This document shows positions 41,543 through 51,092 of a stretch of DNA of 64,000 nt, piece by piece (the stretch's first letter is position 1; each line of letters opens with the position of its first letter). The notes beneath the pieces are model-generated. The model was not told the origin of the DNA, ran no database searches, and saw nothing but the letters and a program-made list of their open reading frames with translations. Both the position numbers and the translations under genes were made by a program. Origin of the DNA: Dokdonella sp. (lineage in GTDB: Bacteria > Pseudomonadota > Gammaproteobacteria > Xanthomonadales > Rhodanobacteraceae); assembly GCA_024707225.1 (NCBI GenBank), contig JANQAE010000001.1, positions 868,001 to 932,000 on the forward strand, written 5' to 3'.

Positions 41543-41971
41543 GGTCCTGACACTCCTGTGCATGTGAACGTCGGTGTGAAACGGTCCTTGCTCGATTCAG
41601 TACCTGTCGTCGGTGACCCTCCTGTGTCGATGTCGAAGTCGCGGTGGTCGGATGCTCCTGATGCGATGGTCGGGCGTGGTGCGCGATGCGCCACGCCGGT
41701 GCCGATACGGGACACGCCGCCGTACCGGCTGCGCCGGCAGGTCTGGCCTGGATCGATTCTGAGTACGTGCCCCGATACACGATGCGCGCCGCCGCGACCG
41801 ATGTTCAGGATCGCGCTGCGGAGCGTGATGCGACGCTGTCACGGCCACCGTATCGGTACCGTGACGGGCTGCACGTTCCGAACCGGCCGGCTCGGCGGAC
41901 CGGCCTGGTCGACGGCCCTCGTCGCCGTGCGGCGGCTACCCGCTCGATCCGTTCAGGCAGCGTCGAGAAGG
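41543..41971. other. Intergenic region upstream of the exported protein/hydrolase operon
   Basis: 429 bases with no convincing gene. The region directly before 41542 should carry the operon promoter on the minus strand, but no clear hexamers were found. Open frames here are arginine-rich readings of GC-rich DNA. Confidence 0.35.
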
Positions 41972-42307
41972 CTACCGGTGCGTCGTCGGTCTCGCGTCCG
42001 ATGCGCGTCGCGACTGCGCCATGTCCCGCCTCGACGCCTCGTCCGATCGCCACGCCAGCATCCGGGCCCGAGCGAGCATCGCCAGCTGCGTGCGAGGATC
42101 GTGCTCGCCGAGCGCCTCGCGCCTCAGCCGCTCGCTGCGCTCGAATGCCTCGAGTGCGGCATCGGACCGCCCGAGCCGCGCCCGGACCAGCCCGAGCTGT
42201 CGCGCATAGGCCGCGCGGTCCAGGACATCGAGCATGTCGACCGCGTGCTCGATCGGATCCAGACGGGTCGACACCCTGCCCGGCTGCCCACTGATTTTCG
42301 AGGGCAC
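41972..42307 (-). pseudogene. Possible TPR-protein remnant
   Basis: A 111-codon frame whose middle (AYARQLGLVRARLGRSDAALEAFERSERLRREALGEHDPRTQLAMLARARML) has the A/L/G/Y spacing of tetratricopeptide repeats of the kinesin-light-chain/TPR_10 type. In xanthomonads this type often forms the C-terminal part of serine/threonine kinase-TPR proteins. No kinase or further repeats flank it, and the ends look non-coding. It could be a decayed fragment of a larger gene, a small TPR protein, or chance. Confidence 0.35.
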
Positions 42308-42432
42308 GATCGTCGCCGGAACCGAGAAATCGCCGCCGACCGGACGGCCGCGCTGCGGAGGCCACGCGCCGGGCGGCGATGCCCGTTATGATCCGGGCTG
42401 GCCGCGCGCCGTACCTCGATACCAGGAGTCCC

Positions 42433-43524
42433 ATGAGTCAGCAGATCAGGCACAACCCGCTTTGGAGCATGGCGATCCCGCCGGCCGGACTGGCGATCCT
42501 CGCACTGTCGTGGCTCGCGCCGGACATTCCGGGACTGGTCGCCTTGATCGTGCTGGGCCTGATCGGCAACGTCATCGCGTCGGTGCATCATGCCGAGGTG
42601 ATCGCCCATCGCGTCGGCGAGCCGTTCGGCACGCTGGTGCTGGCACTGGCGGTCACGATCATCGAGGTCGCGCTGATCGTCTCGATGATGCTGTCCGGCG
42701 GCGCCGATGCGGCCGGCCTGGCGCGCGACACGGTCTTCGCGGCGATCATGATCATCCTCAACGGCATCATCGGCGCCAGCCTGCTGGTCGGCGGCCGCCG
42801 CCACGGCGTCCAGGGCTTCAGGCTCGACGGCGTCAATGCCGCGCTCGGCGCGCTGACGGTCATCGCGGTGTTCACGCTGATCCTGCCCAATTACTCCACG
42901 AGCGCGGCCGGTCCGGTCTATACGAGCAGCCAGTTGATCTTCGTCGCGATCGCCGTGCTGCTGCTGTTCGTCGCGTTCACGCTGTTCCAGACGATCGGCC
43001 ACCGCGACTATTTCCTGCCGACCGACGAGGACGAGGACGATCCGGACAAGCATGCCGCGCAGCCGACCACGCGCGACGCGCTGACCAGTCTGGCCCTGCT
43101 GCTGGTCGCCCTGGTCGCGGTGGTGCTGAGCGCCAAGGCGATCTCGCCGTCGATCGAGGCCGCGCTCGGGGCGTTCGGCGCACCGGCGGCCACGCTCGGC
43201 ATCCTGATCGCGGCGATCGTGCTGATGCCCGAGAGCGTCGCGGCGATCCGCGCCGCGCATTCCAATCGCCTGCAGACCAGCCTCAATCTGGCGATCGGTT
43301 CGGCGATCGCGAGCATCGGCCTGACCGTGCCGGTCGTCGCGGTGCTGGCCGTCGTGATGGGCTGGCCGCTCCAGCTCGGCCTCGATATGAAGCAGACCCT
43401 GCTGCTGGTGCTGTCGCTGTTCGTCGTGTCGATCTCGCTGCGGACCGGCCGCACGACCGTGCTGCCGGGCGTGGTCCACCTGGTCATCTTCGCGGCGTAT
43501 CTGTTCCTGAGCTTCGTGCCGTGA
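42433..43524 (+). CDS. chaA: Calcium/proton (sodium-potassium/proton) antiporter, ChaA family
   Basis: 363 residues (E. coli ChaA 366). About eleven hydrophobic helices in two halves, each with a CaCA alpha-repeat: GEPFGTLVLALAVTIIEVALIVSMML in the first and the ALVLMPES/NLAIGSAIASIGLTVP region in the second, with conserved acidic residues for cation exchange. The central cytoplasmic loop is strongly acidic (DEDEDDPDKH), as in ChaA. The start at 42433 (MSQQIRHNP) follows AGGAG. It is convergent with selD. Confidence 0.9.
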   Translation: MSQQIRHNPLWSMAIPPAGLAILALSWLAPDIPGLVALIVLGLIGNVIASVHHAEVIAHRVGEPFGTLVLALAVTIIEVALIVSMMLSGGADAAGLARDTVFAAIMIILNGIIGASLLVGGRRHGVQGFRLDGVNAALGALTVIAVFTLILPNYSTSAAGPVYTSSQLIFVAIAVLLLFVAFTLFQTIGHRDYFLPTDEDEDDPDKHAAQPTTRDALTSLALLLVALVAVVLSAKAISPSIEAALGAFGAPAATLGILIAAIVLMPESVAAIRAAHSNRLQTSLNLAIGSAIASIGLTVPVVAVLAVVMGWPLQLGLDMKQTLLLVLSLFVVSISLRTGRTTVLPGVVHLVIFAAYLFLSFVP

Positions 43525-43606
43525 CGATGCGGCAAGGCAGTCGCGCGCGTCGACGTCGGTTCGAGGCGGCCGCTTACGGCCGGCCGTTCGTCTAGCCGCC
43601 CTGCCC

Positions 43607-43628
43607 CTGCGGCGCGCGAGCGCCGCAG
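43607..43628. terminator. Hairpin between convergent chaA and selD
   Basis: CTGCGGCG / CGCCGCAG, eight-bp stem, loop CGCGAG, seven bases beyond the selD stop on the minus strand. No T run. It is the only structured element in the 110-base gap and may end both transcripts. Confidence 0.4.
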
Positions 43629-43634
43629 CCGGTC

Positions 43635-44690
43635 TCAACGCACGCCGACGCGTGACTCGCCGGCCGTCAGCGCACCGATCACGGCAGCGTCGCCGAAACC
43701 GGCGGCAGCGAACGTCGCGAGCACCGCATCGACCGCGTCCGGCGCGCAGGCGACCAGCAGCCCACCGCTGGTCTGTGGATCGGTCAGGATCGCGCGATCG
43801 ACCGGCCGCACCGTATCGGCCAGATCGACGCGCTCGCCGTAGGCGGTCCAGTTGCGCGCGGAGGCACCGGTCGCCGCACCGGACTCAGCCAGCGCGCGCG
43901 TCGCCGGCAGCAGCGGAATGCGCGCCATTTCCAGTTGCGCGCCCAGATCGCTGCCGCGCGCGATTTCGAGCAGATGCCCGAGCAGGCCGAAGCCGGTCAC
44001 GTCGGTCATCGCGTGGACGCCGTCGAGTCGCGCCAATTCGATGCCGGGCCGGTTGAGCCGCGTCGTCGTCTCGATCAGAGCCTGGTAGCCGGCCGCATCG
44101 AGCAGGCCCTTCTTGAACGCGGCCGAATGGATGCCCACGCCGAGCGGCTTGCCGAGCACGAGCCGGTCGCCGTCGCGTGCGGTCGCATTGCGCCGCACGT
44201 CGCGCGGGTGCACCAGGCCGATCGCGGCCAGGCCGTAGATCGGTTCGACCGAATCGATGCTGTGTCCGCCGGCGACCGGAATGCCGGCCTGTGCGCAGAC
44301 CGTCTCGCCGCCGCGCAGAATCTCACGGATCGTCCCGGCCGGCAGCGTATCGATCGGCATGCCGACGATCGCCAGCGCGAACAACGGCGTCGCACCCATC
44401 GCGTACAGATCCGACAGCGCGTTGGTCGCCGCGATGCGGCCGAAGTCGAACGGATCGTCGACGATCGGCATGAAGAAGTCGGTCGTCGCGACGATCGCCT
44501 GCGTCTCGTTGAGGCGGTAGACCGCCGCATCGTCCGAAGTCTCGCGCCCGACCAGTAGATCGGCGAAACCGGCCGCCGCCGGCATGTCCTTGAGCAGGCC
44601 GGCCAGCACGCCCGGCGCGATCTTGCAGCCGCAACCGCCGCCATGCGACAGCGAGGTCAGGCGCGGCGTCGGCGTCTGGGTCGTGCTCAT
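43635..44690 (-). CDS. selD: Selenide, water dikinase
   Basis: 351 residues. It makes selenophosphate, the selenium donor for Sec-tRNA, from selenide and ATP. The glycine-rich catalytic loop HGGGCGCK gives C20 and K23, equivalent to E. coli C17 and K20; the position is Cys, not Sec. [22 protein letters not shown] and GGHSID form the ATP/metal site, and [11 protein letters not shown] and [10 protein letters not shown] are further SelD signatures. It is the last gene of the fdh-sel block, 306 bases after selC. It also could serve tRNA 2-selenouridine synthesis, but no ybbB is in the window. Confidence 0.96.
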   Translation of the reverse strand: MSTTQTPTPRLTSLSHGGGCGCKIAPGVLAGLLKDMPAAAGFADLLVGRETSDDAAVYRLNETQAIVATTDFFMPIVDDPFDFGRIAATNALSDLYAMGATPLFALAIVGMPIDTLPAGTIREILRGGETVCAQAGIPVAGGHSIDSVEPIYGLAAIGLVHPRDVRRNATARDGDRLVLGKPLGVGIHSAAFKKGLLDAAGYQALIETTTRLNRPGIELARLDGVHAMTDVTGFGLLGHLLEIARGSDLGAQLEMARIPLLPATRALAESGAATGASARNWTAYGERVDLADTVRPVDRAILTDPQTSGGLLVACAPDAVDAVLATFAAAGFGDAAVIGALTAGESRVGVR

Positions 44691-44996
44691 GCGCGGCTAC
44701 TCCCGATCGATGCGCCACGTTACAACGAAGCACGCCGTGCGTAAAAATGCCGCCACGGACGCGCTCGTAGTCCACCGGCAGCGATCGACCGCACCACCCA
44801 ATCAGGACAGGCAACGCCGGTCAGGAATTACCGTCAGCCCACCAGCCGCTTCTACCCAGATATGCCCCCCAACGAAGCCGGCCCTTCTTGAAGAGTGCGG
44901 CCAAGGATGGCCGCGGTAGACCATCCGAAGTTCTCGAACCCGCCCCCCGTTCGCGCCCATCCCGGAGCAGCGTTCAGGGACGAACGCAAAAACACA
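44691..44996. other. Gap between selC and selD
   Basis: 306 bases, minus-strand oriented on both sides. A palindrome GCGGCCA / TGGCCGC (44897-44914) may be a processing or termination element between the tRNA and selD. No open frame with coding character was found. A separate selD promoter may lie here but was not identified. Confidence 0.4.
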
Positions 44997-45092
44997 TGGC
45001 GGAAGGCAGCAGGAGTCGAACCTACCCGGGAGCGATCGTCGCCCCCAACCGGGTTTGAAGCCCGGCCGCATCACCGGATGCGCATGCCTTCC
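44997..45092 (-). tRNA. selC: tRNA-Sec (anticodon UCA)
   Basis: 96 bases including an encoded CCA. It has the special features of bacterial tRNA-Sec: an 8-bp acceptor stem (GGAAGGCA / TGCCTTCC), G discriminator, a long D stem, anticodon loop CTTCAAA with UCA at complement 45056-45058, a very long variable arm (GGGGGCGACGATCGCTCCC) and T loop GTTCGACTC. SerRS would charge it with serine, SelA converts it to Sec-tRNA, and SelB delivers it. It begins 27 bases after the selB stop on the same strand, so it may be processed from a selAB-selC transcript. Confidence 0.97.
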
Positions 45093-45119
45093 GGAATTCT
45101 CGCGCGGCAGTGCCGGCGG

Positions 45120-47114
45120 TCAGCGCATCGGCCAGTGCCCATCGCCGCGCAGCACGTGCGTATCGCGCACGCGGCGAGTGTAGCCAACGCGATCGAAGAA
45201 CTCCAAGATCTGGACGGTACGCTTGCGGCCGAGCCCGATCGCATCGCGATAACGGGCCGCATCGACGCGACCGTCGCGTTCGGCGATCGAGCGGGCGATC
45301 GCGGCGAGTTCGTCGACGCGCTCGCGCGTGTAGAACAGGTCGCGCACGATCTGATGCAGATCGCCGCGCGCCGCACTCTTGCGCAGCGTCTGCCGCACGG
45401 CTGCCTCATCCATGCCGGTCTGCGTCGCCAGATCACGCACCCACGGCGGATCGAAGCGGCCTTCGGCGATCAGCGGCCGCAGACGTTCGACCAGGCCGGT
45501 CTCCTCTTCGCTGAGCACGACGCGGTGCCCGGGCAGCCGCAGCCAGGCGCCGGCGTGTTCGATCGCGCCGGCCGCGACCAGCGCGCCGATCAGGCTGCGC
45601 CAGGTCGCCTCGGCCAGTGGCGGGGCGACGCGCCGGCGCAGCGCCGCCGAACCGAGGCCGGGTTCGTCCGGCGCGGCCTCGTGCACCTGGGCCAGCGTCG
45701 TGACGGTCCGCTGCTGCAGTGCCTGCCAGTACGCTGCATCGAAGATCACCGGTCCGGCCGCGGTCTCGACACGCACGGCCGCCTCGGGCAGCGCGATGCG
45801 CGACGGGTCGCAGCCGCAGAGCCGCTCCAGCTCGGCCAGCGCGATGCCGTGCGGCGCCTGCGCCAGCAGCGCTGCGATGCCCTCGCCTTCGAGCAGGCGC
45901 TCGATCGCATCGAGCCAGGCCAGCCGCTCGGGGCTGCGGCGCCGACGTTCGGGGCCGCTCGGATCGAGCACGCGACCGCCGCCGATCGTCGCGGCGGCGC
46001 GCGCATCGCGCACGATCAGGCGATCGCCGGCGGCTGCGCAGATCGGCGCGTCGAAGACCAGTTGCACGCGGCCGGTTCCGCCCGGCGGCAGCCGCTCGGC
46101 GTCGAGCAGCACGGCCTCGGCGAGACGGTGAGCGGTGCCGACGTGGACATGCAGCGGTGTGCGCTGGCGTGACAGCGCCGGCGCATCGGCGAGCAGGCGC
46201 AGACGTACATCCAGACGCCGACTCGCCAGAAGCGCACGCGGATCGGCCAGCCAGTCACCGCGTGCGATGCCGTCGCCGGCGACGCCGGCGAGATTCAGCG
46301 CACAGCGCTGGCCGGCACCGGCCGTCTCGGCCGCGCGCTGCTGTGCGTGCAGGCTGCGCACGCGGACCGATTCGCCGGCCGGCATGCGGCTCAGCACGTC
46401 GCCGACGCGCACACGGCCGGCGTGGACCGTGCCGGCCGCGATCGTGCCGTGGCCGGGCAGCGTGAACACGCGATCGACCGCGAGCCGGAACAGGCCGTCT
46501 TCCGGGCGGCGTGCGCGCCGTGCCGCGGCCGCATGCAGATGTGCGCGCAAGGCCGCGACGCCGGCATCGCCGTCCGCGCTCGCATCGAGCGCGAAGATCG
46601 GCACCTCGCGCAACGCGGTCGGCGCCAGCACGGCGCGTACGTCGGCCTCGACCTCGGCGACACGGACGGCATCGACGCGATCGATCTTGGTCAACGCGAC
46701 CGCGCCGTCGTCGATGCCGAGCAGATCGAGGATCGCCAGATGCTCGCGCGTCTGCGGCATCACGCCGTCGTCGGCCGCGATCACCAGCAGCGCGAAATCG
46801 ACACCGCCGGCACCGGCGACCATCGTGTGCACGAGGCGCTCGTGGCCGGGCACATCGATAAAGCCGAGCACCGGATCGGCATCGGCCGCCATGGGTCGGT
46901 CCGGCGCGGCCGCGATCGGGCCGCCGCCGTGCGGCTGCACCGCCGGCTCCGCCTCGACCGGGACATAGGCATAGCCGAGCTCGATCGAGATGCCGCGTGC
47001 CTTCTCTTCCTTGAGCCGGTCGGTGTCGACGCCGGTCAAGGCGCGGACCAGGGTGGTCTTGCCGTGATCGATGTGGCCGGCGGTTCCGACGATCACGGCG
47101 TCAGCTGCATCCAT
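45120..47114 (-). CDS. selB: Selenocysteine-specific elongation factor
   Basis: 664 residues. It brings Sec-tRNA to the ribosome at UGA codons followed by a SECIS hairpin. The EF-Tu-like half has [17 protein letters not shown] (G1), [18 protein letters not shown] (G3) and TKID (G4). The C-terminal half consists of winged-helix domains (ending [14 protein letters not shown]), which bind the SECIS stem-loop. An insertion (about 55-70) in the G domain, [17 protein letters not shown], is unusual and near switch I/II. Start is ATG 47114, inside the end of selA; earlier in-frame codons are selA read in another frame. Overlap with selA is 22 bases. Confidence 0.94.
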   Translation of the reverse strand: MDAADAVIVGTAGHIDHGKTTLVRALTGVDTDRLKEEKARGISIELGYAYVPVEAEPAVQPHGGGPIAAAPDRPMAADADPVLGFIDVPGHERLVHTMVAGAGGVDFALLVIAADDGVMPQTREHLAILDLLGIDDGAVALTKIDRVDAVRVAEVEADVRAVLAPTALREVPIFALDASADGDAGVAALRAHLHAAAARRARRPEDGLFRLAVDRVFTLPGHGTIAAGTVHAGRVRVGDVLSRMPAGESVRVRSLHAQQRAAETAGAGQRCALNLAGVAGDGIARGDWLADPRALLASRRLDVRLRLLADAPALSRQRTPLHVHVGTAHRLAEAVLLDAERLPPGGTGRVQLVFDAPICAAAGDRLIVRDARAAATIGGGRVLDPSGPERRRRSPERLAWLDAIERLLEGEGIAALLAQAPHGIALAELERLCGCDPSRIALPEAAVRVETAAGPVIFDAAYWQALQQRTVTTLAQVHEAAPDEPGLGSAALRRRVAPPLAEATWRSLIGALVAAGAIEHAGAWLRLPGHRVVLSEEETGLVERLRPLIAEGRFDPPWVRDLATQTGMDEAAVRQTLRKSAARGDLHQIVRDLFYTRERVDELAAIARSIAERDGRVDAARYRDAIGLGRKRTVQILEFFDRVGYTRRVRDTHVLRGDGHWPMR

Positions 47115-48508
47115 TGCGCGACGAAGTCGGCCTCGTCGCGCTCGGCCAGGCAGCGCAGGTCCAGCCACAATGCCTTGTCGGCGATGCGTCCGAGCACCGG
47201 CCGCGGCAGCGCGCGCAGGCGCGCTTCGAGCCGCGTCACGCTGGCGGCACCGCGCCGCGCCGGACGAATCTGCAGGCCATGGCTCGGCAGCCGGTCGACC
47301 GGCAGCGCACCGCTGCCGATCTGGCTGAGCATCGCTGCCGCGTCCGCCGCGTAATCGGGCCCGAGCGCGGCCTGCACGGCCGGCAGCACCCGCGCGGCCT
47401 GTTCGGCGATCGCCTGCGGCGCGCGCGTCAGCAGTTGCAGTGTCGGCAGTTGCTCGGCCAGCCGCTCCGGCGCGCGGTACAGCGCGAGCACGGCCTCGAG
47501 CGCGGCCAGCGTCGACTTGCCGGTGCGCAGCGCACGCTTGAGCGGATTGCGGTCGAGCCGCGCGATCAGATCGCGGCGGCCGGCGACGATACCGGCCTGC
47601 GGGCCGCCGAGCAGCTTGTCGGCGCTGAACGCGACCAGGTCTGCACCGGCCGCGAGCGTCTCGCGTACGGTCGGCTCCCTCGGCAGTCCCCAGCGCGACA
47701 GGTCGACGAGGCTGCCGCTGCCCAGATCGACCGCGAGCGGCAGCGCGTGCGCATGCGCCAGATCGACGAGCTCGGTTTCGGGCACGCTCGCGGTGAAGCC
47801 GGTGATCGCGTAGTTGCTGGCGTGTACCTTCATCAGCAGCGCGCTGCGCGGGCCGATCGCGGCGGCATAGTCGTGCCGGTGCGTGCGGTTGGTCGTGCCG
47901 ACCTCGACCAGGCGCACGCCGGCGCTGCGCATCACGTCGGGGATGCGGAACGCGCCGCCGATCTCGACCAGTTCGCCGCGCGAGACGATCACCTCGCGGC
48001 GCGCGGCCAGCGTGTTGAGCAGCAGCAGGACCGCCGCGGCATTGTTGTTGACGACGGTCGCCGCCTCGGCGCCGGTCAGTTCGCAGACCAGCGCGGCGAC
48101 CGCCGCGTCGCGGTCGCCGCGGCGGCCGGTCGCCAGATCGAACTCCAGATCGACCGGCTCGGCCGCCGCGCGTGCGGCCGCCTCGACCGCGACGGCCGGC
48201 AACAGCGCGCGGCCGAGATTGGTGTGCAGCACGGTGCCGGTCAGGTTGAACACGGCGCGCATCCGCGGTGCCGCGGTGCGTTCCAGCACCTCGCCGATCG
48301 CCGCGGCGATCGCCGCGGCCGCGATCGCGTCACGCCGCAGCGTGCCGGCGCGTGCGCGCGTGCGCAGCCGGTCGAGCTCCGCACGCAGGGCCGCGACCAC
48401 CGGCGTGCGGCCGTGCCGCTCGATCAGACCGGCGATGGCGGCATCGCCGAGCAGCCGGTCCAGCGCCGGCAGATCGCCGGCGGCCGCGGTGTCCGCGCCG
48501 GCGCTCAT
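47093..48508 (-). CDS. selA: L-seryl-tRNA(Sec) selenium transferase
   Basis: 471 residues (E. coli 463). A decameric PLP enzyme that converts Ser-tRNA-Sec to Sec-tRNA-Sec with selenophosphate. The core shows [52 protein letters not shown] and the PLP lysine in [12 protein letters not shown], all standard. The ATG overlaps the fdhE stop as ATGA, and the C-terminus overlaps selB, so fdhE-selA-selB are translationally coupled. Confidence 0.96.
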   Translation of the reverse strand: MSAGADTAAAGDLPALDRLLGDAAIAGLIERHGRTPVVAALRAELDRLRTRARAGTLRRDAIAAAAIAAAIGEVLERTAAPRMRAVFNLTGTVLHTNLGRALLPAVAVEAAARAAAEPVDLEFDLATGRRGDRDAAVAALVCELTGAEAATVVNNNAAAVLLLLNTLAARREVIVSRGELVEIGGAFRIPDVMRSAGVRLVEVGTTNRTHRHDYAAAIGPRSALLMKVHASNYAITGFTASVPETELVDLAHAHALPLAVDLGSGSLVDLSRWGLPREPTVRETLAAGADLVAFSADKLLGGPQAGIVAGRRDLIARLDRNPLKRALRTGKSTLAALEAVLALYRAPERLAEQLPTLQLLTRAPQAIAEQAARVLPAVQAALGPDYAADAAAMLSQIGSGALPVDRLPSHGLQIRPARRGAASVTRLEARLRALPRPVLGRIADKALWLDLRCLAERDEADFVAQWMQLTP

Positions 48509-49470
48509 CGCGCGTCGTCCGGCTCGGCCTGCCACAACAGCGGATGGCCGCTCGCGCGCGCGTAGCCGTGCTCGGCCAGCAGCAGGTCCAGCGCGAGACT
48601 GGCCAGATCGTCGGCGACCGGATCGACGCCGGGATCCTTCTCCTGATAGACGATCTTGCGATAGCTGCTGCACTGCTCGCAGGTCTCGGCACGCACGGCC
48701 TGGTCGAGCGCGCCGGCCGGTTCGCCGGTGCCGTCATCGGCCACCAGCGAGCGGTACGCGACGTCCTTACCGGATGCGCCGCACTGGCTGCACTGCACGC
48801 GCACGAGATGCCATTCGCAGGCGCACAGCGCACAGTGCAGATAGCGGTAGCCGCGATACGGCGCCTGCGCGCGGACGATGCTCGCGACCGGCGGCATGCC
48901 GCAGAGCGGGCACAGGCCCGGCACGTCGAGCGGCTGGACTTCGTCGGCGACCAGGCGGCTCGACGCCGCGGTCCAGTGCACCTGCAGCGCCGCCATCAGC
49001 AGCGGCGCGGCGGCGGTGTCGACGGCACCCTCGCGCACGCCGAGCAGGCGATCGGCCTGGGTATCGGCGTCCTCCATCGACAGCAGGGCGACGCGTTCGC
49101 CGAGCCGTGCGACTTCGACCGGGCAGTCCGCGAGCGCCGCGACGGCGCGTCCGATCGCGCTCAGTGCATCACGCCATGCCGGCGCGCGCGGCCAGGCGGC
49201 CGGCATCGGCGGCATGCGGTGCGCCTGCGCGGCCGAGCGCTGTGCCGGCGTCGGCAGCGTGCCCGGAAAATCGGCGAGTGCGGCGTGCTGCGCGCGGGCC
49301 ACGGCGGCCTGCAGGCGCAGATAGGCGCCGATCGGCGAGGCGACGGCCAGTGCCTCGAAACGCTCGGCGCGCCGTGCGAACAGCGTGTCGCGATCGGGCA
49401 GACGGATGCGCGGTATCGAGCGCTGCGCGAGCGTCTCGATCTGGCCGGGCTCGAGGATGCGCGAGGTCAT
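48505..49470 (-). CDS. fdhE: Formate dehydrogenase accessory protein FdhE
   Basis: 321 residues (E. coli 309). A rubredoxin-like iron-binding cytoplasmic protein needed for activity of membrane-bound Sec formate dehydrogenases before Tat export. Four CxxC pairs are visible in the C-terminal half: [17 protein letters not shown] and CEQC, as in the family. The N-terminal half is helical. Start ATG 49470 ([14 protein letters not shown]). It is 71 bases after the gamma-subunit gene and overlaps selA by four bases. Confidence 0.93.
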   Translation of the reverse strand: MTSRILEPGQIETLAQRSIPRIRLPDRDTLFARRAERFEALAVASPIGAYLRLQAAVARAQHAALADFPGTLPTPAQRSAAQAHRMPPMPAAWPRAPAWRDALSAIGRAVAALADCPVEVARLGERVALLSMEDADTQADRLLGVREGAVDTAAAPLLMAALQVHWTAASSRLVADEVQPLDVPGLCPLCGMPPVASIVRAQAPYRGYRYLHCALCACEWHLVRVQCSQCGASGKDVAYRSLVADDGTGEPAGALDQAVRAETCEQCSSYRKIVYQEKDPGVDPVADDLASLALDLLLAEHGYARASGHPLLWQAEPDDAR

Positions 49471-49541
49471 GGCGGCGGCCCACAGGTCGGGCGACCATCC
49501 TCGCCGCAAGCGCTGCCGGCGTCCAGCGCTGCCGGGCCGCC

Positions 49542-50186
49542 CTACTCGCTCGGATCGCCGCGCGTCACCGCGCGAAACCAGGCGCGGTGATGCTTCCAGG
49601 CCCAGCCGGGACTGACCGTGCCGCGCGTCATCGCGCGGATCGACCCCTTGACCCAGATCGCCGCATAGATGTGCACGACGATCGCGCAGATCAGCACGAC
49701 CGCGCAGAACGCGTGCAGCACCGATGCGAAACGGACCACCTCGATCGGGAAGTAGAACGCGAAGTAGGCGCGCCACATCACGATGCCCGATGCGAGCAGG
49801 CCGATCAGGCACAGGACGATCAGATAGAACAGCAGCTTCTGGCCGCCGTTGTAGCGGCCGACCTCGGGCAGGCGGTCCTCGCGGTTGGTCACGACGTCGC
49901 CGGCGTTGCGCAGCCAGATCCAGTCGCGATGCTGCAGGCGGTTGTAGCGCCACAGACCCGCCGCGAGGATCGCGAACGCCAGCGTCATGACCAGGCCGAT
50001 GAACGGGTGCACGATGCGCGTCCACGGGCCGCCGCCGAACAGAGCGGTCAGCCAGAACAGCGAGGGATGGAACAGCGCCAGGCCCGACAGCGCGAGCAGC
50101 ACGAAGCTGATCGCGACGATCCAGTGGTTGATGCGGGTGCCGGCGCGGTAGCGGACGATGCGCTCCTCGTCGCGAACGCGGTTCAT
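49542..50186 (-). CDS. fdoI: Formate dehydrogenase gamma subunit (cytochrome b556)
   Basis: 214 residues, four transmembrane helices ([77 protein letters not shown]). Histidines in RINHW, HPFIG, LHAF and VVHIYAA are the expected ligands of two b hemes. It anchors the periplasm-facing enzyme and passes electrons to quinone. The N-terminus [15 protein letters not shown] matches FdnI/FdoI. Start ATG 50186 overlaps the stop of the beta subunit gene as ATGA. FdoI and FdnI cannot be told apart with certainty; the symbol follows the aerobic homologue by convention. Confidence 0.92.
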   Translation of the reverse strand: MNRVRDEERIVRYRAGTRINHWIVAISFVLLALSGLALFHPSLFWLTALFGGGPWTRIVHPFIGLVMTLAFAILAAGLWRYNRLQHRDWIWLRNAGDVVTNREDRLPEVGRYNGGQKLLFYLIVLCLIGLLASGIVMWRAYFAFYFPIEVVRFASVLHAFCAVVLICAIVVHIYAAIWVKGSIRAMTRGTVSPGWAWKHHRAWFRAVTRGDPSE

Positions 50187-51084
50187 GTCGTCTTCTCCCG
50201 TTCGCGGCGCGCGGCTTCCTCGTCGTGCTCGTCGGTCTCGTTCGGGCCGATGCCGATGTAGTGCAGGAAGCCGGCGCGGCCGTCGCGACGATCGCGAGCA
50301 GGCCGAGCGGCTTGGCGACGCCCTTCCAGAGGCCGACGAGCGGGCTGATCCGCGGCTGCTCGGGCAGGCCGGCATAGAGCTGCGGCTGATCGGCGTGATG
50401 CAGCACGTACATCACGTGCGTGCCGCCGACGCCTTCGGGGTCGTACAGGCCGGCCTGGTCGTAGCCGCGCGACTTGAGATCCTCGACGCGCTCGGCCGCG
50501 TGCTGGCGCATGTCCTCCTTGGTGCCGAATTCGATCGCACCGGTGGGACAGGTCTTGACGCAGGCCGGCTCCAGGCCGACCGCGACGCGGTCCGAGCACA
50601 GCGTGCACTTGTAGGCCTTCTTGTCCTTCTGCGAGATGCGCGGCACGTCGAACGGGCAGCCGGTCACGCAGTAGCCGCAGCCGATGCAGTGCTCCTGGTG
50701 GAAGTCGACGATGCCGTTGGCGTACTGCACGATCGCGCCGGGCGACGGACAGGCCTTCAGACAGCCCGGATCGGCGCAGTGCATGCAGCCGTCCTTGCGG
50801 ATCAGCCATTCGAGATCGCCGCTGGCGGTCTCGTGCTCGGTGAAGCGCATCAGCGTCCAGGACTGGTCGCTGAGGTCGGTCGGGTTGTCGTAGTGCCCGG
50901 TGCAGCTGCCGACCTCGTCGCGCAGGTCGTTCCATTCCATGCACGCGACCTGGCAGGCCTTGCAGCCGATGCACTTGCTGACGTCGATCAGCTTGGCGAC
51001 CTGGCCGGTATGCGCGCCGCGCGCCTGCGGCTCGGGCAGCGTGGTCGCCGAGCGCCGGACGATGTCGAGCGATTGCAATGCCAT
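50183..51084 (-). CDS. fdoH: Formate dehydrogenase iron-sulfur beta subunit (apparent 1-base deletion near 3' end)
   Basis: Binds four [4Fe-4S] clusters: [48 protein letters not shown] and CTLCSDR...[10 protein letters not shown], all intact. A C-terminal transmembrane helix anchors it. Within this helix, near 50280-50290, the frame changes: [18 protein letters not shown] is read in one frame and [17 protein letters not shown] in the other. The span of 902 bases is one short of 903, which would encode exactly 300 residues, the length of E. coli FdoH. AGGAGGT lies just before the ATG (51084), eight bases after the alpha-subunit stop. Confidence 0.9.
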
Positions 51085-51092
51085 GGGACCTC

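Noticed and set aside
42124-43638. 504-codon minus-strand open frame rich in H, D, Q and R
   Set aside because: Antisense to the well-supported chaA gene; composition typical of a reverse-strand shadow of a membrane protein.
43635-44690. SelD as a second selenoprotein
   Set aside because: The catalytic position is a cysteine codon (GGGCGC motif) and the frame has no internal TGA.
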